A stretch of DNA of 39,763 nucleotides, from contig JBBBWG010033452.1 of assembly GCA_037176905.1 (NCBI GenBank), positions 1-39,763 of the forward strand. Direction: 5' to 3'. The first letter of the stretch is position 1. Each line of letters begins with the position of its first letter. Shown here piece by piece: positions 30,844 through 39,763 of this stretch. A program made the translations under genes and the position numbers. This DNA is from Azolla pinnata (taxonomy: Eukaryota; Streptophyta; Polypodiopsida; Salviniales; Salviniaceae). The notes beneath the pieces were generated by a model. That model saw only the letters and a program-made list of their open reading frames with translations, searched no databases and was not told where the DNA came from.

Positions 30844-33800
30844 TCATGCAATAGTTGTTAACATTTCATCGCAGCTCGCCCCTAGAAGAGCAATGACCAC
30901 CCGAATCACTTCTCGCTCTGCATTTGTATGTGGTACACCACATACCCATCTACTCAACACTTCATGAAATGACTGTCGAAGCTGCAGCAGTATAGATCCA
31001 GCTCTCCGCTCGATCACAAATTTCAGCCAATCATCAGTTTCAAGAAGTATATAGTCATGACCAAACTCAGAAGGCGGACGGTTTGGGCTTGGGTTCACTA
31101 CCCATCCCATCATAACAAGTGCAAGAGGTGGCAACAGACTACACCCTCGCGCAAAGATCTGACTAGTCTGAACCTTTTCATGGAAAGCTAGATAGCAGTG
31201 GGATTCTGACTTAAGTCGCTTATCTGACACTACTGAAGTCGGATGGGTTAATATGCGACCATTTCTGACTTTGAATCCCAACTTCCATCTATATGCATTT
31301 TTTGATGCATTCTTCATTCCTCTGGATTCCCGACAAAGTTCTGAGCATGCAATATTTGGATACAACCCAGCAACCAAGAGGCATCTAGCAGCATGTATAG
31401 ATGCATCGTGACTTAAGCTTATACTATCCTCTTGGATGCCAGCATCAATTAATGTTCTCTTCAGCTGCTGTCTCATCCCTGCAATCAGTTTCATAGTGGG
31501 GTGTGCCAGAAAGCTATCTTCACAAAAGATGTACCCTTCTCCATGACGGCAGGCTGCAGACCATTTCTCAAAAGCATTTACCAGTGCTAAATGATCACTA
31601 CCGTATGAAATGCCAACAGAAAAACTCTCTCGCATCTTATCTGCTTCAGCACGTTTATTCACCGGTGCAACAAAAGGATCCCTGAAGCATGCTGCCGCAG
31701 CTATGGTTAAAAGCGGTTCTAAACAGCCAAGTAGTGCACCATACACCAGCATTTTCCCAAATCTAGGAGGAACTGACAGCATAGATAGAATCCTTCCCAT
31801 GGGTGTTAAATCTTCCTTTAGGTCAATGGCACCCAAGTCTTGAAGCAGCTTCACTGCAGTATGTACAGAATGGATCTTGGGAGGCTGCAACGCCTTTGAA
31901 AGAAATGTAGCAATATCAGCATTCTTCAAAGGCCGGTCAGCAAGAGCAGTCTCTGCAGTCTACACATTCATAACCAAAAAAATATGAAGTCTGAGCACCA
32001 TGCTACAAATTTCCCGACAATTAATATTCTTCACATAACTTACTACAGTCGGAGCTACTATCGCTTTTATTTGAAGGCAGAGGTCATCAAGAGGCACACG
32101 TTGCATTTCAGGCACTTGATGCACCAGCATTGACCTGAATATCTACAATCCAAGGACTTAAATTTGAAGGAATTCTCTGGAGTGAACTCCGGCTTTTAGC
32201 TGGATTTTACAAGTGATCAAAACACTGGATGCTTTCAGATATGCATCACCTACAGACATGGTCATATCAATTCATACCTCCCTTGTGTACAAACGGAAAC
32301 AGAAACCTGCAGTCACACGCCCAGCCCTCCCTTGCCGTTGTCGTGCACTTGCTTGGGAAGTCCACTGCATACAAAGTAAATTGAGACAAATAGCTATAAA
32401 CACTCGAACAGAAAAACAAACTTTGAAGCACCTGCACTCTAAGCGTATTCATGTTTCGAGATGGATCAAATTGTTTTTCTTTTATCTTCCCACTGTCTAC
32501 AACATAGACTACATCATCAATGGTAACACTTGTTTCAGCTATGTTTGTGGCCAAGACAACCTGCTCAACATAATAAATAAAAAACTTACAAAGCAATTAA
32601 GCAACTCAAGAGAAAAGAGGAAAACTTGTTCAAATCAAGCACAGACCTTACGTAAACCTGCAGGAGTCCTTGAAAATACTGATCGTTGCTCCCCAGCAGG
32701 AATTTGTGAATGGAAAGGGAAAATCATCATATCCCTACTTGAGGGCATCTTCTGGAGCTTATCTCTTACCATGAGAATATGGTCCAGCCCCTACATCCCC
32801 ACAGACACCATGAAAATTATCAAAAAAGATGAAAAAGATATATATCCTTGAGTAATTTGATCAGCTTACAGGTAAAAAACACAAAATTGCTCCATCCCTC
32901 TTTGCGAATATATCAACAATGGATGATATGACAGCTGCCACAAGGTCCACATCCACTTCCTCCTCATCCGAAATCCTTGCCTTTGAAAGTTTTGACATAC
33001 TAAAGCTAGAGCGTCCCATTACGCCTTCTAAATCCTCTAGATAGTAGACTTCAACAGGGTGCATCATGCCTGGAATATTGATAGCAGGACATTTGTTGAA
33101 GTAGCTGCATCAAGCGTATCTCATCAGTAATGCAGAATTTTCCAGCATAATATAATCGTACAAGCATCGAGCCATTGGTAAACATGATTGCCTTACTAAA
33201 CTGGATATTCCACAATCTACCTTGTTGGCATGCATGAATCTCCTCTCTCCTTACTCAAGCAGATTCAAGACAAGTCACAATAACTAATTTAATGAAAGTG
33301 TCGCCTCCACTTTGAGAGGCATGCTTCTAAAAAATCATCAGAATTTTTGGTCATATATGTGCTCAAGCGACCATACACAGGTATAATACCGAAATACCTC
33401 TCTGATAGTAAACAAGACATCAAAGCCCGTTGCAATAATATAATTGTAACAAAGGCAGGCCAGGATATTCCAATAACAATCCATGAACTATGTCATGTTT
33501 GTACTATAAGTCAGTCCTAGACCGATTGTACACATGCATTTGCCACCTCCTTCATATGTGTGTCAGCTTTCTTGTAACATGAATTCACCTTTGTGATCAA
33601 CATAAAATCAAGCACAGTGGTTACGATTCAATCCTAGCTGGCTTCTAGAGGAGCAATGAATACTTGAATCAATTGGCCCCTAGAGTCAAACATTAATCAA
33701 ACTGAAAATACCCCTTCAATTCTATAAGTTCGTTTAAAGTTCCTTTCATACCACCCTGTTTCTTGCTCAAAAAGTGAAGACGTCAACCTGACTCACCACA

Positions 33801-36800
33801 GTAAAAGGAATACAAATTCTATAAAAAAGGAAAGTCTCATATACTGTACCGGGTATATATATCTGAGTCAAGGGTCGCACTCATTATGATTACACGTAAT
33901 GATGTGTTGCGTTCGAGTATTCCCCGAACAACAACAAGTAAGCAATCAGTAAATAAGTCCCTCTCGTGAACTTCATCAATCACAATATGAGAAATTCCAG
34001 ATACACCGTCACTGTTCTGCAAGATGGGACAACACACGAGAAAACCAATTATAGCATCAGTGTAAGAGCGATCTGAACTTGACTTTCTCAAAATTGGAAA
34101 ATAAAGAGCACACAACATTCCAGACCGTGATAACAATATGTTGAACAATAGAAAATTTCCATGACCTGAAGTCTCCTTAATAAGACACCAGTTGTACAGT
34201 ATAGAATACTGCCACGGGGTCTTGGTAATGCATTCTCAAGCCTGATGGAGTAGCCCACGCTCTTTCCTAGGGGCTCACCCCTTTCCCATGCAACTCGTTC
34301 AGCCACACTGCATACAAAATATATGCAAATGGTTGACATCATCAAATGAAAGAAAGTCTATTGAAAACTCTAACACATAGATAACCGCCAACATAAAGGT
34401 CTTTTAATTTCAATACCAACTCAGTTACCATACTTCATAGAGTATTTAACATCTAGCATTTATCTGCACCAAACTTGATTACAATCATGCATTATCTAAA
34501 CCAAGCACACCTCCATAAAATGCTCAATTAGTATATTTAATGAAAGTTGCATCATCTCATAGAAGCTAATCATATCTTGGTTACAAAGAAAATGAGAAAA
34601 CAAAGCAATATAATTGATTCTGGTGCGTTCAAGGTGATATCCTTACTTTGCGTGCACACCTTTTCTTTTGATTATAAGAAATGTTTCATGAGATCATATA
34701 CAAGTTTTTTAAAGCATGTCAAAACAATAAGATATTTGTGGTAATGGAGGACCTAATCGCAGCAATCCTTCTTGGTTGTGTAACCACAATATGAACATTA
34801 GAACTATCCCCACTGATTTCATGCTCCTCTAACAAAAACTGTGGAACCTGTGACAAAAAAATGTAGCTCAATAATGAAATCACGATGTGAAATCTCTGAA
34901 ACATTCATCCTGTAAAATTAATTTCTGACCTGCGTTGTTTTTCCACACCCAGTTTCACCAGTCAGCACGACTACCTGATTATTGGCTACCAAATCTACAA
35001 TTTTCTGCTTTTGTTTCCATGCAGGTAGTGACTTCCGTGCTTTCCATTGATCCAACATATTTGGAGAAGATAACCTTTCCTTTGCCTCCAAACACCAGGC
35101 AGCATTCTCTGAAGCAAGCTGCCCTTGTCCCACATAATTTACAGACATAGTAGATGCTTGCGACTGCATGCTAACCTCTGATTGTTCCTTAAAAGGGAAG
35201 GATTGTCTAGACATCGTTTCTACAAAATTCATATGCATATCCTCATTCAGCCTTTGTAGAGCATCCACGATCATAGCAAGTTGATCCTCTCTAAGACTTA
35301 CAAGTGCAGGTCGCTCACTCTGAAAATGCACCATCATAAGTGAGCACAACACTAATATATTATACAAGAAAAACACCTTTTACTAGGGCTGTAAGACAAT
35401 TACCCGCCATTTCTTTACTTTTTACTTATATTCGTGTGCTTTTTATTTCATCATGTAGAAATGTAAGTGTTCTAGATTAAATTAAGATTATAATAGCTTA
35501 TAGGTTTGCATCATGGATCATTCCAAGCTAACCTGAAGGCACACATGAGTTCCTTGCAGATATGTATACTAGGTTGACTGGTAAGCCTTACTGAAATATC
35601 GTGGAATAACACAGAGTCAATTCACAGTGTAGGTTCCTTTTTATCTTAAAAACACCTATATAAGCTCCACTTATTTATTTGAGCTTATATTACTGTGGTT
35701 TATGATTTTTCTCCCATTGAGATAATATTTCAGATGTAATCTCCCATTTTGACATCTTATGAGACATTAACTTGTCACATTCGAAGGGCACAATGCAACT
35801 TTGCAGTTTCCTTCACTTTATGGTGGCTGTGGTTTCAGTTATGGTTGTGCAAAAAATGGAGATTTGGAAACAAATCTAACCATTATCACACATAATCAGG
35901 TATTTATTTATTCATGATTCATGACCTGTTGGCTCTGGTAAACCTTGGCAAAGCTGGAAGCTGGTGAACCAGCAACCATACCAGGCTTATCCAACAACCC
36001 TTCCTCATGAAGCTTTTCGCACGCTGCATAGCAGCACATGCGCTCAGCCTCTCCTTTATTGCGTCCTTGTGCAACAGCCATAAAAGGCTCTCTTTTCCCT
36101 GGTATTGGAACAGCCAACTCAGCAACAAATGTCTGCAAATAAATTCTTTCTAGAATTCAGCCTAAAAATTAGAAAGCCTTTTTAATGCTTGTATCTTTAA
36201 TCTGGTAATAAATTAATGCAGCATGAACAGACCTTTGCATGATCTGGTCCTGAGGAACGGACAGTAACTGGCAATGGTCTTGCACCCGGTCCACAACACA
36301 TGCTGCGGAATGCAACTGTTTTAATTAAAATATTCTTTGGATTCTCTCCCCATCCTGAATTAGCATTTGCAGTTGCTGGCTTGCCATTATATTCTCCAAC
36401 AAGAAAATTCAATTCCTACACAAATTAAAAAAGTCAAATTTCCAATTCAACTACAACAACTATCATACGAAAATAAGAAGTAATAAAATAATACATGATT
36501 TTTGTCTTACATTCAGCTTATTGCATGCATCAACTGCAGCATTCCTCTCTGCCAGTTTCTTTGTCTTTGCAGATCCATGACCCCACGCTTCCCTTCCATC
36601 CTATTGCATTGTCAACCATTTTTTAATATTAAATTCTATTCAACTTTCTATGTAAAAATAAGTTAGCAAACACAGAATATCAATCAAACCCAAACACAGG
36701 TAGATAAACCTCCATCCTGTTTCTAAAATATGAATTTGCATCTCAATTCGTACCATTTTATTCCAAGGGTATCTTAAATTGTCAGAGAGCTTGCATTGGC

Positions 36801-38172
36801 CATATGCATGTTCAAATCTGATGCTCTCTTAAAAATGTCACAGTAGTAAAGATGAACCAAGTGTAGCAAGACACTACTCATGCCTAACCATTATGATAAA
36901 ACTGGACAGGATGACAACATCATGGTTCAGAAGAGGCAAGGATATCCATTGCATCATTATTCTTCCGCATAGATAAAGGACAGACCACTATTAGATCTCT
37001 TAAAACGAGGAGCGATACCTTTCTTCTTTCTCATTTTCAAAGGCGAAAACAGAATAAAATTATCATATGAACTCACTCATATTCACCTGTATATATCCAC
37101 ATATGTTTTTATGCCAACAATTTGTACGAATTTTTGAGTAAGAATAAGCTTCTCATTGTCAATGTATAAAAACAATCTGTTAATCCATCACCGATTGCCA
37201 AATACTTCAGAAATAAGACAAAGAGAACATGTAATAAACCTCCAACTTCTTTCCAGAAAGTGAATACATCTTTTTGCGTATCAAGCTTTCTACATCTGTA
37301 AAAGTGTTCAGTTGCTGTTAGGTTTATATGGGCCATACGCATGCTACAATCTCACATTTGTTCAAAAATTCTAACAGCAAAGATGATTTCTGTAAAACTC
37401 TAGCAAACATTCATAAAGAAATCGGCTATTTAAAAGTGCTATGATCATGCAGAGGCAAAGATATCCATTATATCATTATTCTTTGCCAAAGTTTAAAAAA
37501 AAAACACTAATAGAATGCTTGAACCTTGAGGGTCATGAATTGAGGCTTGTAGGATCATTTAGGAAGACCTATCAGCTTAACATTGACGAATAACAATAGA
37601 AGGAAACGAAGTTCCCAACAAAGAAGTTATGAGACTTCCATAAAATTTCATCGAGTTGCCATGATAAACACCTAACAAACAACAATATTTCCTACAATTT
37701 TGACTATTGTCTAAAACAATTGGGGCAAATTAAGAAAAAACTTTTTATGCTGCTTACTTTTCTGTAAAAAGAACAGCGTAGCCTGATGTTGCCTAACAAG
37801 CCAGGAAAGAAAAGAAAACTGAAAGACAAAAAGGTCCTTTTTTCTACAAGACAGCATGAAAATGGAAGTGCGCACGACAAGGGGGAGGAGGAGGAGAGGA
37901 GGAAGAGGAGGAAAAGAATGTGTCACCGGTAGAGAAAGCTTGATGCAGGCATCGTATGACACTTCCGTAAGGGTTCCATTGACGGTAACAGAGAACGGGA
38001 GCTGTTGTTGCGAGAGGCCTTGGAAGATAGGGGAAGCGGCGAGAAGCATCTTGGGGTTGGCTTGGATCATGGAGGCGATGTATTGCGATTTCACATCCCT
38101 CTTCCTCTTGTTGTTGTCGTGAATCGACGGAGAGGGAGATGGCTGGGCTCCGAGCAGGCCCGGCCTGTCCAT
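30844..38172 (-). CDS. DExH-box RNA helicase with dsRNA-binding motifs (DHX9/MLE-like), 14 exons
   Basis: Minus-strand exons: 38172-37927, 36600-36511, 36415-36233, 36132-35926, 35319-34930, 34847-34753, 34307-34166, 34016-33850, 33104-32870, 32790-32647, 32560-32432, 32364-32278, 32142-32044 and 31959-30844. GT-AG borders and phases agree, giving about 1109 residues. dsRNA-binding halves: [20 protein letters not shown] (about 89-108) and [21 protein letters not shown] (about 190-210). Helicase motifs: I GETGCGKT (363-370), Ia [14 protein letters not shown] (465-468), III SAT (497-499), [24 protein letters not shown] (685-692). Then come HA2 (LGAIDL...TPMGRIL, 780-796) and an OB-fold C-terminus. 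Such proteins unwind RNA or RNA-protein complexes; the specific role is unknown. Two junctions are ambiguous: exon 4 may end at 35944, and exon 13 at 32047. Confidence 0.93.
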
Positions 38173-38516
38173 GGAACTCGGCGCTCGCTCAGGCGCGAAG
38201 GAATCAGAAGGAAGAGCGACCAGAACTGAGGGGAGCTATGGCGGGACCGTATGTCATGCGCGCACACATGCATGCATGCATGTGCACGACGCACGCACGC
38301 ACATACACATGTGCACATGCATGCATGTGCACGACGCGCGCACATACACATACATGGATGCATACGCAGGACATACATACATGCACGCACACATACATAC
38401 ATAAATACATACATATACGAGGCTTGCATACGCATACCACATACGCATTTTGTACAGACATACGCATTTGCACGTGCATACATCTGCAGAGACATTCCAT
38501 AACCATGTGGTTTTAC
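38173..38516. repeat. Helicase leader and TGCATACA-type microsatellite
   Basis: From about 38255 to 38430 the sequence is a mixture of ACATACATGCATG, GCACGCAC and CATACATA units. It gives His/Thr/Cys-rich frames on both strands that are not genes. It begins only about 80 bases upstream of the helicase start codon, so it is part of the leader or core promoter. Confidence 0.8.
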
Positions 38517-38731
38517 GAGCTAATCGTGCAGTTAACTTGCCTCGGACGCGGACGATTATGAGCTAATCGTGCAGTTAACCTGCCCAGTACGCAAATGGTT
38601 ATGAGCCGATCGTGCAGTTAACTTGCTTAGGATGCACGTGGTTATGACCTGATCGTGCGGTTAACTTGCCCGAGACGGAGATGGTTATGAGCTTATCATG
38701 CAGTTAACTTGCTTGGGACGCAGATGGCGTT
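38517..38731. repeat. 43-bp minisatellite, five copies
   Basis: Units at 38517, 38560, 38603, 38646 and 38689 are exactly 43 bases apart. The core is ATCGTGCAGTTAACTTGC followed by a variable segment and GGTTAT before the next GAGC. Each unit contains GTTAAC, including unit 4 where GCAG is GCGG. It lies in the spacer between the divergent helicase and LEA_2-type genes. Confidence 0.95.
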
Positions 38732-39252
38732 GTCATTTGAATAGGCCCGAGAGATGAAATGATGATCGAGATCACATAGAGCTGAGCCTCGGAAGCGAAG
38801 ACGTTTAGATGGGGGCAGAATCTCATGTTCGTAGCCAAACTCCGGTTCAGGGTTTTAGGCGTCCATCTTTGAGGCGCAAGCGGGATCGGGTCCGGCCGGG
38901 ACGGAGTCGTGGATCTGACAACATCAGATCGAAAGACTCGAACGGATTCGTTGGGATTCAGCGACAACGAGGTCCGGAAGGATTGATACAATATAATCGA
39001 TCAGGCCGGTCGACGAGAACTGCATTGGGGAATCGATCCACCCACATGACAGTTTTAGGGTTTCCAGGTTTTAGGGTTTTGGTACGAGATGGTTGAGCTA
39101 TGGAGAAGAGTGGTGGAATTGAATGAGGGATCTGGGCGTGCTAATGCCAGCCGAAGAAATTTAGCAGGAAATGAAGGGGGGGAAGCTTTTCATTGAATCG
39201 GGGGTTTGGTTGGTCGGCTGGCAGGAGCTCCCAACTCCATCGCCCACACAGA
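38732..39252. promoter_or_regulatory. Divergent spacer with two telo-boxes
   Basis: TTTTAGGGTTT occurs at about 39053-39063 and 39069-39079, 16 bases apart. Such telo-boxes are common plant promoter elements; which of the two divergent genes they serve is unknown. Frames at 38704-38991 (minus) and 38809-39096 (plus) show no motifs and are probably chance. Confidence 0.4.
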
Positions 39253-39254
39253 CC

Positions 39255-39269
39255 TATATATATATATAT
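39255..39269 (+). promoter_or_regulatory. TATA box of the LEA_2/HRGP-type gene
   Basis: A TATATATATATA run lies about 65-80 bases before the start codon at 39334, followed by an A/C/G-rich leader. Position and sequence fit a core promoter with transcription starting near 39290. Confidence 0.6.
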
Positions 39270-39333
39270 CTATTGCGAGAGAAACACAGACAAGCTCATA
39301 GACAGAGAAACCCAACCAAGACAGAAGGAGATC

Positions 39334-39763
39334 ATGCATAATTCCTCTTCTTCTTCTTCTTCTTCTTCTTCTTTTGCTTCCAAGGCGGAGGAGGATCGAC
39401 ATCATCTTGCTCCGGCCCATCTGAACGATGATCACGATGCCGTAGCCAGTGCGGCCGGCGGCGGCACGATCAGCACCGTCGATGCGCCGCCAGCTGGCGC
39501 CGCCTATAACCCCAACCCTAACCCTAATCCTAACCCTAACCCTAACCCTAACCCTAACCCCAATCCTAACCCTAACCCTAATCCTAACCCCAACCCCAAC
39601 CCCAACCCTAACCCTAACCGCAACGGCCGCTACTACGACGACGACGACGACGACATGGAAGTGTACCGGAGGCGGCGGCAGTTGCCATCGTTGTCGTACG
39701 TGGTCCAGAGCCCGTCGAGCGACTCGCGTGACGACGGCGACAGCTGCCACGCGTCTCCTTCTC
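39334..39763 (+). CDS. LEA_2 / hydroxyproline-rich glycoprotein-type protein, 5' part
   Basis: Open from ATG 39334 to the window end (143 codons, truncated). The segment SYVVQSPSSDSRDDGD (about 121-136) matches the conserved N-terminal YxVQSPSRDSHDGE motif of plant proteins annotated as LEA or hydroxyproline-rich family. These continue with a Ser/Pro-rich tail, one transmembrane helix and an LEA_2 domain, not visible here. Before that motif lie ten serines (TCT run), 18 Asn-Pro repeats (59-94), and an Asp run followed by basic residues. The serine and Asn-Pro tracts are not part of the family motif as I know it. The opposite-strand Arg-Val frame is an artefact of the repeat. A TATA box lies upstream. 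The family call rests mainly on the QSPS motif. Confidence 0.75.
   Translation, partial: MHNSSSSSSSSSSFASKAEEDRHHLAPAHLNDDHDAVASAAGGGTISTVDAPPAGAAYNPNPNPNPNPNPNPNPNPNPNPNPNPNPNPNPNPNPNRNGRYYDDDDDDMEVYRRRRQLPSLSYVVQSPSSDSRDDGDSCHASPS
39508..39615 (+). repeat. Telomere-like AACCCT tract encoding (Asn-Pro)18
   Basis: Eighteen 6-bp units AAC/AAT-CCT/CCC are in frame with the LEA_2-type gene. The dominant unit AACCCT is the vertebrate-type telomere hexamer (TTAGGG on the other strand), not the 7-bp TTTAGGG usual in plants. All differences among units are synonymous (AAC/AAT, CCT/CCC). The tract ends with NR and NG codons. Confidence 0.92.

Noticed and set aside
32213-32851. 212-codon plus-strand frame
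   Set aside because: It lies antisense over helicase exons 10-12, which carry motifs V and VI on the minus strand.
38091-38561. His/Thr/Cys/Met-rich frames near the helicase start
   Set aside because: They are readings of ACATACATGCATG-type microsatellites.
38517-38731. CRISPR-like array
   Set aside because: The 43-bp units abut without unique spacers and the genome is a plant nuclear one.
39508-39615. Chromosome end or telomere
   Set aside because: The tract is only 108 bases, lies in frame within a gene and is followed by further coding sequence.
39190-39750. 186-codon minus-strand frame rich in Arg-Val
   Set aside because: It is the reverse reading of the AACCCT tract; the plus-strand frame has the conserved QSPS motif and an upstream TATA box.

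Overview
This window is nuclear genomic DNA from a land plant. It holds intron-rich genes with GT-AG junctions, plant-type families (an AGC-VIII kinase with a DFD motif, an ATX1 copper chaperone, a QSPS-type LEA_2/hydroxyproline-rich protein), telo-box motifs and abundant microsatellites. There are no bacterial operons, CRISPR arrays or phage genes. I cannot place the species. Moderate intron sizes and somewhat divergent proteins suggest a seed-free plant or an early lineage, but that is a guess.

Layout, left to right. (1) 1-2424: gene-poor, with microsatellites, SINE-like traces and a 7-bp minisatellite. (2) 2425-4222 (+): a two-exon TMEM230-like membrane protein gene. (3) 4223-6327: intergenic, with a recent 315-bp tandem duplication. 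(4) 6328-14520 (-): a nine-exon CCZ1 gene (RAB7 exchange-factor subunit), convergent with the TMEM230 gene; its first intron carries repeats and an LTR-like patch. (5) 14521-17400: upstream sequence, a TATA promoter, a 100-N assembly gap whose two flanks are identical over 77 bp, and a doubtful small gene. (6) 17594-19191 (+): an intact three-exon ATX1-type copper chaperone. (7) 20688-22020 (+): a broken ATX1 copy from a segmental duplication, with a 501-bp insertion flanked by 17-bp direct repeats. (8) 22.0-27.1 kb: repeats, a CpG-rich stop-poor block and the long leader of the next gene. (9) 27149-29239 (+): a two-exon AGC1/D6PK-like kinase. (10) 30844-38172 (-): a 14-exon DExH RNA helicase with N-terminal dsRNA-binding motifs (DHX9/MLE-like). 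(11) 38173-39333: a head-to-head spacer with a 43-bp minisatellite. (12) 39334-end (+): the start of a LEA_2/HRGP-type gene whose N-terminal tail contains 18 Asn-Pro repeats encoded by a telomere-like AACCCT tract.

The genes look like an ordinary set of unrelated housekeeping and signalling loci. All exon models were built by hand from splice sites, reading phase and remembered family motifs; no alignment or transcript evidence was available. I found no convincing new multi-gene system. The most interesting signals are evolutionary: the ATX1 duplication with its pseudo-exon and insertion, the telomere-like coding tract, the Cys-Pro repeat in the kinase insertion, and the artefactual gap.
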